From NCBI RefSeq assembly GCF_001870225.1, contig NZ_CP017675.1, positions 2,479,360 through 2,523,198 on the forward strand: a stretch of 43,839 bases of DNA, given 5' to 3'. Every line of letters starts with the position of its first letter. Position 1 is the stretch's first letter. Source of the DNA: Gloeomargarita lithophora Alchichica-D10. GTDB lineage: Bacteria; Cyanobacteriota; Cyanobacteriia; Gloeomargaritales; Gloeomargaritaceae. A model generated the notes under the pieces. It searched no databases and had not been told where the DNA came from. It saw only the letters and a list, made by a program, of their open reading frames with translations. The position numbers and the translations under genes were made by a program. Positions 24,407 to 33,478 of this stretch are shown here, one piece after another.

Positions 24407-27202
24407 ATGACCCCTATGTCGTCCCCCCCCGACAGCCTTGCCCAAACTGGCCTGTCCTTTCTTGTCATCACCACCCCTGAAGGTAGCCGCAAGGTGCCTT
24501 TGACGGCGGAAACCTTGCTTTTGGGGCGGCATCCCACCTGCGATATTGTGATTGAAGAAACGGTGGTTTCTGGTCGCCATGCCCGCTTGGAACGCCGACT
24601 AGAGGGCTACGAAATTATTGACCTGCATAGCAGTAATGGCCTGGTTTATGACGGCCAACGGGTGCAACAGCATAACTTATGTAATGGTGATGTACTGAAC
24701 ATTGGCAATCGGGTCACCCTGGGGTATCAGGTGGTGATACCGGATCAGCCCGCCACCCGGCAAAATGGACAGGGGGACAGCGGTAAAACGATTTTACTGG
24801 GGGATGACCCCCTGCCGTTGGCCAGTACCCAACCGGCGATTTTGGATTTGCGGGGGCGACAGGCGTTGACCATTGGCCGTGACCCGCAAAATGAATTGGT
24901 GATTGACCACCCCACCGTGTCCCGGTGCCACAGCCGGGTGGAGCGCAAGGACGGTTCTTTTGTGATTACCGACTTGGGTTCGACCAACGGGACTTTTGTC
25001 AATGGCAAACAGATTGCCGCCCCCTTTATCCTGCGGACGGGCGATACGATTCGGATTGGGTCGCATTTATTAGTGTTAAATATTGACGAAACCCTGGTTC
25101 AGACCAATGAGGTGGGCAACCTACGGCTGGATGCCCTGAACCTGACCAAGTTGGTCAAATCCGGTGCCAAGGTACTGAATGGGGTGTCGGTGTCGATCAT
25201 GCCCCGGGAGTTCGTGGCGGTTTTGGGGCCTTCGGGTTCGGGCAAATCCACGCTTTTGGATGCCTTAAATGGCCTGCGTCCGGCCACGGGCGGCACGGTG
25301 ATGGTGAATGGGGTGGACTTGTACCGCAATTTCAACGCTTACCACAGCGAAATCGGTTATGTGCCCCAGAAAAATATCATCCACGAGGAATTAACCGTTG
25401 CCCAGTCCTTGGATTTTGCCGCCCAACTGCGGATGCCCGCCGATACCCGACCGCAGGAACGGCAACAGCGGATTACGGAAGTGCTGGCGGAATTGGGGTT
25501 GACCCAGCGGCGGGATGTGCCGGTGAAAAACCTCAGTGGTGGGCAACAGCGGCGGGTTTGTATCGGGGTAGAACTGCTCACCAAGCCGAGTTTGTTTTTC
25601 CTGGATGAGGCCACTTCTGGTCTTGACCCCGGCACGGAAACGGACATGATGGAGCTTCTGCGCCAGTTGGCCGACCAGGGGCGGACGATCCTGCTTATTA
25701 CCCATGCCACCCAAAATGTTGCCCTGTGTGATTTGGTGATCTACATGGCGGAGGGGGGTCGGGTGGCCTATTTTGGGCCGCCAGAAGAATTGGTGCCCTA
25801 TTTCCTGGAAAATTTTGCCGAATGCTTAGCACCGTTCCAAATTCGGGATATTACGGGGATTTATCGCGCCTTAGACCGGGAGAAAAACCCCCAGGCACCC
25901 ACGGCGATGCAACTCCAGGAAACCTACCTGGCTTCGCCCCAGTATCGTCAGTACGTTCTGGAGCGGCAACAGTCCTTGCAGGAGATGGTCAAACCCAAGA
26001 CCTCTGGTTTGCGCCCCAAAATACCCCAGAAACGGGTGATGAACCGGGGGATTTCCCCCTGGCGGCAGTTTTTGATTTTACTGCGGCGAAATATCGCCAT
26101 TTTGCAACAGGATGTGGGCAGTTTTGGTTTGATTTTACTCACGCCCGTATTGCTGGGGATGTTGGATTTTATTGCCTGGGATCGGAATATTTTTAATACT
26201 GATACCGGCAATGCGGCGCAGGGAATGACCATGTTGTTTGTCAGTGCTTTGATTGCGGTGTTGATTGGGGAATTGACCACCATGCGGGACTTGGTGAAGG
26301 AGGTGGAGGTCTATCGCCGGGAACGGATGGTGGGCTTACAATTGATTCCCTATATTGCCTCCAAAGTCTCGCTGGCGTTAATTTTTGCGGCCTACCAGGG
26401 GGCTGTATTTTTATTAGTCAAAAAACTGGCGGTGGACATCCCCGGCGGTTGGGACGTGGTGGGGCAAATGTACTTTACCTTTGCGCTGGCGACCTTTGGG
26501 GGAATGGTGATGGGTCTGTTGGTTTCGGCGCTGGCTCCCAACCAAAATATGGCACCCCTGCTAAGTATTTTGTTGCTGGTACCGATGATTATTTTCAGCG
26601 GGGGGATTCAGCCGGTGAGTGGCATGGGGGGCGGGGCGAAGTTGCTTTCCCAGGTGTCGGTGATCCGCTGGCCCTACGAGGCATTGGTGAGCCTATCGGG
26701 GATGGGGCGGGATTTGATCCAAGACCCCTGTTGGCAAAAGGATGGGGAAGCCCGCAAAGCCCTGACCACGGCGGAATTGCAAACCTGTCAATGTCTGGGT
26801 GCCAATGTGTTTCGTCAATGTGAATTTCCGGGGATTCGTAGCCGCTACAATTCAGCGGTGGACGAGTTGGAGCCGGTCAAACCCACCAAACCAGCCGATC
26901 CGGGCGATGTGCCGGACGACCCGGCGGCCTTTGCCACCTTCCGGGACACCCTGCGCGCCTATCAAGACCAGATGAAAACCTACCAGGATCAAATCACCGC
27001 TTGGCAGGACAAATTTACCGATTGGCAACAGCGGCGTAGTCGTTCCATCAACGAAGCGGAGGGGTTGCTCGACACCTTCCGCAAGGATCATGGGTCTTTA
27101 TTTGCGGCCAATGTGGTGGCGAGTTGGCGGCATTTGGGTTTATTGATTTTGGGGATGTTGATAGCGGTTCCCTTCCTGCAAAAACGCCGGGATATGGTCT
27201 AG
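24407..27202 (+). CDS. ABCG-like transporter with two N-terminal FHA domains
   Basis: 931 residues. FHA 1 (about 15-115; LLGRHPTCDIVI, SGRHARL, SSNGLVYDG) and FHA 2 (about 150-235; IGRDPQNELVIDHPTVSR, DLGSTNGTFVNG) both keep the Arg, Ser-x-x-His and Asn of phosphothreonine binding. The ATPase (about 245-480) has Walker A GPSGSGKST (274-282), signature LSGGQQRR and Walker B FFLDEATSGLDP. The permease part has about six helices, with a large loop (about 790-905) rich in Cys, Pro and Gln repeats before the last helix. Such FHA-ABC half-transporters are controlled by Ser/Thr kinases elsewhere. It probably exports a lipid or polysaccharide-related substrate as a dimer. Confidence 0.9.
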   Translation: MTPMSSPPDSLAQTGLSFLVITTPEGSRKVPLTAETLLLGRHPTCDIVIEETVVSGRHARLERRLEGYEIIDLHSSNGLVYDGQRVQQHNLCNGDVLNIGNRVTLGYQVVIPDQPATRQNGQGDSGKTILLGDDPLPLASTQPAILDLRGRQALTIGRDPQNELVIDHPTVSRCHSRVERKDGSFVITDLGSTNGTFVNGKQIAAPFILRTGDTIRIGSHLLVLNIDETLVQTNEVGNLRLDALNLTKLVKSGAKVLNGVSVSIMPREFVAVLGPSGSGKSTLLDALNGLRPATGGTVMVNGVDLYRNFNAYHSEIGYVPQKNIIHEELTVAQSLDFAAQLRMPADTRPQERQQRITEVLAELGLTQRRDVPVKNLSGGQQRRVCIGVELLTKPSLFFLDEATSGLDPGTETDMMELLRQLADQGRTILLITHATQNVALCDLVIYMAEGGRVAYFGPPEELVPYFLENFAECLAPFQIRDITGIYRALDREKNPQAPTAMQLQETYLASPQYRQYVLERQQSLQEMVKPKTSGLRPKIPQKRVMNRGISPWRQFLILLRRNIAILQQDVGSFGLILLTPVLLGMLDFIAWDRNIFNTDTGNAAQGMTMLFVSALIAVLIGELTTMRDLVKEVEVYRRERMVGLQLIPYIASKVSLALIFAAYQGAVFLLVKKLAVDIPGGWDVVGQMYFTFALATFGGMVMGLLVSALAPNQNMAPLLSILLLVPMIIFSGGIQPVSGMGGGAKLLSQVSVIRWPYEALVSLSGMGRDLIQDPCWQKDGEARKALTTAELQTCQCLGANVFRQCEFPGIRSRYNSAVDELEPVKPTKPADPGDVPDDPAAFATFRDTLRAYQDQMKTYQDQITAWQDKFTDWQQRRSRSINEAEGLLDTFRKDHGSLFAANVVASWRHLGLLILGMLIAVPFLQKRRDMV

Positions 27203-27252
27203 AAACCACTAGAATATCAGTATTCTAATGCGATGGGGATTGGGTGCTGATC

Positions 27253-28974
27253 ATGAATCCCGAAGAAACGAAACAGGAGCAAGATGAATCTATTGCCGCC
27301 GAGCAGTCTTTCCTTGATGAGGATAATATCTCACAGGCAAAACAGCGACTTTACCAAATCCTTTTAGGGAACCCGACAGATGATCAATCACGGCAGTTAT
27401 TGCGGCAAATATGCCAAAAAAATAGTTCTAGTTTTGGGCAGAACAAACAAAAGTTCATAGAAACTTTAGAGCAAGAATACCAAGTAATTTATGAGAAAAC
27501 GATTACCCTAGCGTCTGTCGGGTGGCGCTATTGCCTAGGACTGGATTCAGAATATATTGACCCTTCATTACAGGCTATTTCGTCAGCCAAAAAACAAGAA
27601 ATCAAACCAGAAGTCGTCTTAGAAAAAGCACCCTATACCGCGGCTCAATACCTAGAGCAAATTTTAAGCATTGGTGATATTCAATCCCGGTGGCACTATG
27701 TTAATGAACTTGTATATGCTAAAAATAAGGAACTTCTGGCCGATGACTTTGCGGATATTCATGACTGCGAATTATTAGATTCTCTGAAAAGCACCCTATG
27801 CGGCTCCAAACTCAATATCCTGATTTTTGGTGCTGGTGTCGTGGGACTTGCATTTGCCAATGCCCTGAAAACTTCCCTGGGTGAATTGGTTAATATTTTG
27901 ATGATTGAAAATCGCATTTACACCAAACACATTAAGAAGCCCTACACCCGCAATTGGCTAACCAACATATCCAATGCTCTGTATCAAGACTTTTTTGACC
28001 CTAGAGTGGTCGCCATCCTCCGTGAATTTGGGAATGGGGATTATATGGGCGTGCCCCTGAATATTCTGGAGACCCTACTTTTTCTTGCGAATAGAGCCCA
28101 GGGAACTCGATTTTATTTCGATGATAATTTTAAGTTATCCTTGATTAAGGAAACCGATACCGATATTGTCATTGACGCAACGGGTGGCAAGCTAAATATC
28201 ATTGATGCAAATGCTTTAGACGATGGTTCTTTCGTTGTTAAGCTAACCGCTCATCCCCAATTTGGTTCGTATTACAAAGGTTTTGGGATTACCAATTCCA
28301 GTGATATGCCTGCGATAGGTTTAACGCTTTCTCAAAAAGGCTCTTTTTTTTACCCAAGTTTAGCGGGAAAACAACTCAAATCTGCAATGGTTAAACTGAC
28401 GGATGTACCCTTGGAACTCCAGGAGAGTCTCCTGGCTCAGGTAACCCCAAACAATAGTGATGGCTTAATTTATATTTGGCCGGGTAAATTACGCCCAGAA
28501 CTTAATAGCCTTTTAATTCTCATTAATCTTTCTATATCGGATTATCATCACCTTAATCAATTATTATCACAAAAAACTGACTTAAACTCGTTTATTATGC
28601 AGAATTCAAAAAAATTGGAGCTTGACCCAAGGATATTAGAGTTTTTTCAAAAAATCCTAGAATATGATGTTGGGAATAATTCTAAAATTGAGTCACCTTT
28701 CCTCTATGAACCTCGCATACATATATAGCAATATGACACGAGTTACGAACGGAAATTCCGCAGAACCAAGGGCGGGGGATGCCCCCCTGCGACCGCTGTT
28801 CTAAATTCAAATAAGATTGCTATAGTTGATAAAAAACCGTTGCGTATTTTTGGGTGTCCAATTTTTCGGATTGGTGACAGTGTATTTAACGGGCATCCCA
28901 AGGTTGGTAACGGCCTTGGCTCACATTTGGTTATTGTTGGTGAGTTACATGATTTGATTCTGGCAATAAGTTAA
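27253..28974 (+). pseudogene. FAD/NAD(P)-binding protein gene split by a family A element
   Basis: The first part (ATG 27253 to stop 28728, 491 residues) has a helical N-terminal region (about 1-190), then LNILIFGAGVVGLAFANALK, a Rossmann dinucleotide motif, and VIDATGG, as in FAD-dependent monooxygenase-like proteins. The stop lies in the repeat end. Removing 28726-28824 joins ...PRIHI to VDKKPLRIFGCPIFRIGDSV and FNGHPKVGNGLGSHLVIVGE in the same frame to stop 28974, giving 540 residues with the family's C-terminal GD motif. The gene is therefore broken by the element, or gives two pieces. GTG 27244 is an alternative start. Substrate unknown; it follows the FHA-ABC gene by 50 bp. Confidence 0.8.
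28726..28822. mobile_element. Family A element, 97 bp, inserted in a FAD-binding gene
   Basis: Starts TAGCAATATGACACG, ends AAGATTGCTA, exactly 97 bp as in each unit of the 116-503 array. TA duplications flank it (28724-28725, 28823-28824). Precise removal with one TA (99 bp) restores the host reading frame. Internal hairpin GGGGGATGCCCCCC differs from the array units. Confidence 0.95.
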
Positions 28975-29071
28975 GGCTAAAGCCGCACCGAGAGATGATT
29001 TATAAACATGGATACACAACCTTTTTGTCTAAAACGACGATACAGAGTTTTTCACGCTGATGGGTTGCGGG

Positions 29072-29095
29072 CAAGGAACTCAAGCCCCTTGTTTT
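29072..29095. repeat. Palindromic repeat related to 4925-4944
   Basis: CAAGGAACTCAAGCCCCTTG followed by TTTT is partly self-complementary and shares GGGCAAGG...CAAGCC...CTTGTTTTGCA with the palindrome at 4925. The interval 28975-29252 otherwise holds no gene that I can support. Confidence 0.5.
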
Positions 29096-29145
29096 GCATA
29101 TATTCTAGCCTTAAATCAGTATGTCATCTACAAAAAAACGCTGTA

Positions 29146-29230
29146 TAGCAATCCTACTTGAATTTTGAACAGCGGTCGCAGGGGTATCGCCCCCGTCACT
29201 GGTTCTTCTGAATATCTGTTCGCCAATAAG
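29146..29230. mobile_element. Degenerate family A element, one end
   Basis: TAGCAATCCTACTTGAATTT follows a TA at 29144-29145 and leads into the core (CAGCGGTCGCAGGGG, CACTGGTTCTTC), in the opposite orientation to the array. The other terminal repeat is not recognisable. Confidence 0.65.
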
Positions 29231-29252
29231 GCTTTTCTAACCCCTGATTTTT

Positions 29253-29459
29253 TTAAGCCTTGATATAAACCACGGCGCCCCGGGACAGGAAAAAACGCTC
29301 CTGCTGCCCATTCATTAGACACAAATAGCTGGGGTCTTGCCAGAGGATTTGCCCCGCCAGCACATCGCCGGTAGTGAGCTTGACCTCCACCCCTTTTTTC
29401 TCTTGAATGTAGGTCTGCACCTGACGCACGCTGGGCAAACCCGTATCCAGTTCCGCCAT
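29253..29459 (-). CDS. hfq: Cyanobacterial Hfq homologue
   Basis: 68 residues: MAELDTGLPSVRQVQTYIQE, then VEVKLTTGDVLAGQILWQDP and a C-terminal strand RFFLSRGAVVYIKA. This is the short cyanobacterial Hfq (Sm-fold), which keeps the fold but lacks the classic distal RNA-binding residues. In Synechocystis it binds a pilus ATPase and is needed for motility rather than sRNA chaperoning. GGGGAAA precedes the ATG. It follows the SPOR-like gene by 50 bp on the same strand. Length and motifs fit the family well. Confidence 0.88.
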   Translation of the reverse strand: MAELDTGLPSVRQVQTYIQEKKGVEVKLTTGDVLAGQILWQDPSYLCLMNGQQERFFLSRGAVVYIKA

Positions 29460-29509
29460 GCTATTTCCCCCAGGGCTACACCCCGGTATTGTACTCCAGA
29501 ATTAGGCCA

Positions 29510-30277
29510 CTATTGGGATTCGACCACCACCTGAAAGCCACGGGAACGCAGGTAATTCACCAACTGGTCGGCACGGGTGCGGTCTTGGAAGCGACCCACC
29601 TGCCAAAGGATTTGACCCCGATGGCTGGCACGAAAGGCTTCCGGCATCAACTTGAGAATATCTTCCTGCTGGGTGGGGGTGGCCGGTTGCACCAATACCC
29701 GCACCACCGGGCTGGAACTGGGCAGGGCATTGCGGCGCAGATTATTCCAACCGGATACAGCCTCCAAAGAACTCGGATTGCCATTGCGTTGCGGGTTTAA
29801 CACCATCTGCATCTGGGCATCCCGGCGCGCCGTCGCCACTTGGGTTTGGGCTGGACCTACCACCTGCCCCGGTAACCCCTGTTGCCGCAGACGTTCCGCC
29901 AACTGCTGGGCTTCGGGGGCGGATTGAAACACCCCCGCCTGCATTACCACCTGCCCCTGATAGCGCACCGGAAAGGCTTGGGGCACCATTTGCCGCAGTA
30001 CCCCCAAATTCGCCGGGGGCATTCCCACCACCAAGACCCGGTAGGACTGTTCGGGATTCGTCATCGCCCCCGGAGCGGGTGGTAAAACACTGCCTTGCCC
30101 CACCGGAGCCGACATTCCTGGTACCGGAAGCGGGCGTTGACCGGGCTGGCTCACCCGTTGTTGGCGTTGATTCCAGTCCGCCGGTGCCGGTAATTGCGTG
30201 CCCAACTGCGCCCAGACAGGGGCGGCCAAGAGAGTCAAAGCTAACGTCAGGCCGCTGGTGCGTCGTGTGTGTTGCAT
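29510..30277 (-). CDS. Secreted protein with two SPOR-like repeats
   Basis: 255 residues. A signal peptide is clear (RRTSGLTLALTLLAAPVWAQ, cut after Ala-x-Ala). Then a Pro/Gln-rich linker to about 75. Two repeats follow (about 77-142 and 190-255), each with RVLV, a helix ending (V/L)MPxAF or MVPQAF, GQxxxQ(A/V)GxFQ and a final GxxxxVV strand, a SPOR-like fold of the type that binds denuded peptidoglycan. The start ATG 30277 has GAGGAG eight bases upstream. No membrane helix besides the signal. Peptidoglycan binding is inferred from the repeats; no division gene is near. Confidence 0.75.
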   Translation of the reverse strand: MQHTRRTSGLTLALTLLAAPVWAQLGTQLPAPADWNQRQQRVSQPGQRPLPVPGMSAPVGQGSVLPPAPGAMTNPEQSYRVLVVGMPPANLGVLRQMVPQAFPVRYQGQVVMQAGVFQSAPEAQQLAERLRQQGLPGQVVGPAQTQVATARRDAQMQMVLNPQRNGNPSSLEAVSGWNNLRRNALPSSSPVVRVLVQPATPTQQEDILKLMPEAFRASHRGQILWQVGRFQDRTRADQLVNYLRSRGFQVVVESQ

Positions 30278-30511
30278 GGGAATTAACTCCTCAAGTGTGG
30301 TGGTACTGGTAATACCTGCCCTGTTCCTACGTCACGCCATGGGACTCGTGGAATCGGGTCAGACGGTAAACAAAACCTTTATAAGCAAAAAACTTCAATC
30401 GAACCCAAGGAGCGAATAAATTGGGCATGATAACACCTAAAGAATAATCAGCCAGCCCCCGGATGTCAACCATCCCATAAACGCCCATAAACTAAAAAGG
30501 ACGGGAATGGC

Positions 30512-31131
30512 TTAGGGTGTGTCATCAATTAGCTAAACTAGAGGAGTGGAAAGGTGACAATCAAAGAAGCGAGATGACCAGTGGGAGCGGGTCAAGAACC
30601 TACTGCCAGGCAGAGAAGGAACCGTCGGAGTCACTGCCAAAGACGATCGCTTGTTTATTGAGGCGGTGTTGTATCGCTACCGAGTAGGCATCCCTTGGCG
30701 AGATTTGCCAGAGTGTTTTGGGGATTTTCGAGTCGTACACACCCGTTTTAGCCGATGGTCAAACTTGTGTCTTGGATGGTGCGGATGTGCTACTGGAATA
30801 CTTATAGCAATTCTAATTGGGTATGGCTACGCCACGCAGGCTATTGGGTGGGATTGCTATAGTTGCCGATACGCTACTGGCTGATAAAGGCGAGGATGCT
30901 GATGAGCGTGTGATTGAGAACGAGGATAAAACGGCTGTGATTCCACCGAAGCGCAATCGGACAATAGGGAATATGACCAACACTTGTACCAAACTCGACA
31001 TTTGATTGAGAACTTGTTCGCCAAAACAGTATCGAGCCATTGCTACCCGCTAGGATCAACGAGCAACCAATTCCCTAGGGGCTATTTATCTGGCTGCTTC
31101 CCTCCTCTGGCTTAATTGATGACACCCTCTA
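30512..31131. mobile_element. IS5-family insertion sequence remnant
   Basis: Imperfect terminal repeats TAGGGTGTGTCATCAATTAG (30513-30532) and, reversed, TAGAGGGTGTCATCAATTAA (31131-31112). Inside are pieces of an IS5-type transposase in several frames: DQWERVKNLLPGREG, YRVGIPWRDLPE, then VADTLLADKGEDADE, VIPPKRNR, and ATNSLGAIYLAASLLW near the right end. The middle catalytic part is deleted, stops and frameshifts are present, and a 55-bp family A element is nested inside. It is dead; about 620 bp against an expected 800-900 bp. Confidence 0.85.
30805..30859. mobile_element. Family A mini-element, 55 bp, nested in the IS remnant
   Basis: TAGCAATTCTAATTGGGTAT to GGGTGGGATTGCTA with TA on both sides (30803-30804, 30860-30861). 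It lacks the GGTCGC core and keeps only the two end segments and a CTACGCCACGC motif, so it is an internally deleted form of the 164-bp subtype. It was inserted after the IS5 copy arrived. Confidence 0.85.
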
Positions 31132-31243
31132 GCCCCTGGTTACAGGACTTGTTACACTTGATGAAGTGAATCCCATTCATCGCTGGCCTTCATGTTAGCC
31201 TGCTAAAGATTGCTAGTTTGTATCCAACTGAGTTGTTTTGGTC

Positions 31244-31447
31244 ATGATAACCTCCACCCCAGACCTACGGGCAGAATTGCGGGAAGACCTGCGGGATTAT
31301 GTCGCCCATCTCCAGGTGCACATGGCGTTACAGTTTCGGAATCTCGTGCCCCCGGTTTCCCCTCAGAGTCAGGATAGCCGGGAGCAGATGTTGGGGCAAA
31401 TCCAGGCGGATTTAGAAAAGCGGATTTCCCGCCAAATGCTGGGATAG
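31244..31447 (+). CDS. Small hypothetical protein directly before hisG
   Basis: 67 residues from ATG 31244, stop at 31445-31447 immediately before the hisG ATG. Predicted all-helical and charged (DLRAELREDLRDYVAHLQVH, REQMLGQIQADLEKRISRQM), with no membrane segment. I do not recognise the family. The zero-base junction means translation of hisG is probably coupled to it. It may be a conserved cyanobacterial small protein; a regulatory or HisZ-like role is not supported by the sequence. Confidence 0.6.
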   Translation: MITSTPDLRAELREDLRDYVAHLQVHMALQFRNLVPPVSPQSQDSREQMLGQIQADLEKRISRQMLG

Positions 31448-32125
31448 ATGCTGGTTGTTGCCCTCGCTAAGGGTTCCCTGCTCAGCGACAGCATTGCCCG
31501 TCTGTACCGGCTGGGTTTGGATTTTCGTTCCCTGGGTGCGGCGGACAATCGCTTTTTACAGATGAATGACCCCCACACCGGTACCCAAGCCCTCCTGGTG
31601 CGTAATCAGGATGTGCCGGTCTATGTGGCGCGGGGGCAAGCTCATTTGGGGATCGTGGGGTACGATGTCCTGCGGGAATCCCAGGCGGAGGTGGCGCACT
31701 TGGCGGATTTGGGGTTTGGGCATTGTCGGATGTCGGTGGCGATGCGCCGGGATAGCTCCTACACCTGCGCCTTGGATTTACCCGCCTACAGCCGGGTGGC
31801 TACTAAATTCAGCCACTGCGCCCGGGAATTTTTTACTGCTTTAGACCTGCCGGTGGAGCTGGTGCCCCTAGCCGGTTCCGTGGAGTTGGGGCCGATTACG
31901 GGGATGGCGGAAGCGATTGTGGATTTGGTCGCCACGGGTCGCACCCTGCGGGACAATGGCCTGGTGGAACGGGATGTATTATTCCACAGCACGGCGCGGC
32001 TGATCGCCCATCCCCTCAGTTATCGCCTCAACCAGGCCGGGGTACAGGAATTAGCTGCCCAGCTTGAGGGCATCCAGGTACATCCCGCCGATAAAACCCA
32101 CCTTGAGCATATTCAACAGGGATAG
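31448..32125 (+). CDS. hisG: ATP phosphoribosyltransferase, short form (HisG)
   Basis: 225 residues, the short form that lacks the C-terminal feedback domain and works with HisZ. Seen: [36 protein letters not shown], a [13 protein letters not shown] segment, and the PRPP loop in [20 protein letters not shown]. It catalyses the first step of histidine synthesis. HisZ is not seen nearby. The last 75 bp overlap the 3' end of the convergent ycf20 gene, so the C-terminal residues of both share DNA. Confidence 0.93.
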   Translation: MLVVALAKGSLLSDSIARLYRLGLDFRSLGAADNRFLQMNDPHTGTQALLVRNQDVPVYVARGQAHLGIVGYDVLRESQAEVAHLADLGFGHCRMSVAMRRDSSYTCALDLPAYSRVATKFSHCAREFFTALDLPVELVPLAGSVELGPITGMAEAIVDLVATGRTLRDNGLVERDVLFHSTARLIAHPLSYRLNQAGVQELAAQLEGIQVHPADKTHLEHIQQG

Positions 32126-32374
32126 GAGCCAACCCACCCGCCGCTGACTGTACACCCAACGGTTGAGGATTTCCGTAGCCGCTAGCAGTACAGCCATCGC
32201 CACGATGTCAAATTGAGCTAAAGCCCCCAAACCGGTGGTAATGGCACTCGCCAGAAAATTACCCAGGAAAAAAAATACCAGGTACAACAACCAAGCATGG
32301 AGGGGAAACTTCAGCCACCCCTGCGCCGTTTGCCCCAACTGGTTGGCAATCTGATTAAGCCGGGTCTGTTGCAT
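32051..32374 (-). CDS. ycf20: Ycf20-like (DUF565) membrane protein
   Basis: 107 residues from ATG 32374 ([20 protein letters not shown]). Two or three membrane helices ([20 protein letters not shown] and [20 protein letters not shown]), ending [18 protein letters not shown], the DUF565/Ycf20 signature. In algae Ycf20-like proteins affect thermal dissipation of excess light. It overlaps secF upstream by 20 bases and hisG downstream by 75 bases in the antisense direction. An upstream start at 32410 is possible but adds an unlikely leader. Confidence 0.85.
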   Translation of the reverse strand: MQQTRLNQIANQLGQTAQGWLKFPLHAWLLYLVFFFLGNFLASAITTGLGALAQFDIVAMAVLLAATEILNRWVYSQRRVGWLLSLLNMLKVGFIGGMYLDALKLGS

Positions 32375-33272
32375 GACGACTCCGCCACCAGGCCAAGGAA
32401 GTACTGGCAATAAAGATACTCGAATAAGCCCCAGTTAAAAAGCCCACAATCAAAGCCACCGCAAACCAGCGCAGGGTTTCCCCCCCAAATAATACAATTG
32501 CCACCAAACTCAACACCGTGGTCAAAGTCGTATTGATCGAGCGGGTCAAGGTCTGCATCACCGCCGCATCCACTACCTGCTGGATCGGCCAATCCCCGTG
32601 TAGTTTCAACAGTTCCCGCACCCGGTCATAGATCACCACCGTATCATTCACTGAAAAACCCACAATCGTCAACAAGGCCACCACAAATAAACTATCCACC
32701 TCCACCCCCGCCACCAACCCCAGCAGGGCAAACACCCCCACGGTCACCAGCACATCGTGGGCGAGGGCGACAAAGGCCAACACCGAATAATCCACCTGAA
32801 ACCGGAGAGCTAAATAAACCCCAATCCCCCCAAATGCCACCAGCAGAGCCAACACCCCACTGGTCAATATCTGGCCGCCAAAGGTCGGGCCAATGCTATC
32901 AATTTGGACTTTATTCTCATCCAACGCCCCCATCACCTCTGCCAATTTGGCCTGCACCTGCTCCCGTTCCTCCGGTTGCAAAAACCGCGTCCGCAGGGAC
33001 ACCCCCTGTCCGGCGACAATTTGCAGACTGCTATTGGCCAGCCCCAACTCCTCCAAGGCTACCCGCAACGGCGGCAAGGTCAACGCCTGGGGACAGCCCT
33101 GGGTGCAGTCCCGTTCCAACTGCAACCGGGTACCGCCAATAAAATCAATACTCGGTCGCAAAGGAAAACCCGTCTGCACCCACAACACCCCCATCGCCAC
33201 CCAGCCGATCACAATCACCGCCGCCGAAATCCCCCACCATAGCCGCTGATGTTGGGTCACCCGCCACGTCAT
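32355..33272 (-). CDS. secF: Protein translocase subunit SecF
   Basis: 305 residues. First helix near the N-terminus (WWGISAAVIVIGWVAMGVLW), then the periplasmic P1 domain opening SIDFIGGTRLQLE, and a cluster of five helices with the family motifs ALAHDVLVTVGVFALLG, GFSVNDTVVIYDRVRE and SINTTLTTVLSL. SecDF uses the proton gradient to help Sec export. secD, usually just upstream, is not present in the 200 bp before this gene or elsewhere in the window. The gene overlaps ycf20 by 20 bases, so they may be cotranscribed. 33273-33478 upstream holds no gene I can support. Confidence 0.93.
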   Translation of the reverse strand: MTWRVTQHQRLWWGISAAVIVIGWVAMGVLWVQTGFPLRPSIDFIGGTRLQLERDCTQGCPQALTLPPLRVALEELGLANSSLQIVAGQGVSLRTRFLQPEEREQVQAKLAEVMGALDENKVQIDSIGPTFGGQILTSGVLALLVAFGGIGVYLALRFQVDYSVLAFVALAHDVLVTVGVFALLGLVAGVEVDSLFVVALLTIVGFSVNDTVVIYDRVRELLKLHGDWPIQQVVDAAVMQTLTRSINTTLTTVLSLVAIVLFGGETLRWFAVALIVGFLTGAYSSIFIASTSLAWWRSRHATDPA

Positions 33273-33478
33273 TTTGTTGCCACCAAATTTTTATGGGAAC
33301 TAAATCAATTTTAGGGGGAAAACGGGCAGGGCGCATGGAAAACCGGTGGTTGGCGACGGGGCGATACCGTTCGCTGATCAAAAAACCCACGCCTGAGGGG
33401 TTCGCAAGCCATTACTCTTACCCGCATCTGTGATCAGTAAGCGCAATTCATTTATTAATTCTTAAAGCTGTCAAAATC

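Noticed and set aside
29489-30312. Several plus-strand frames opposite the SPOR-like protein
   Set aside because: Shadows of a gene with a clear signal peptide and repeats on the minus strand.
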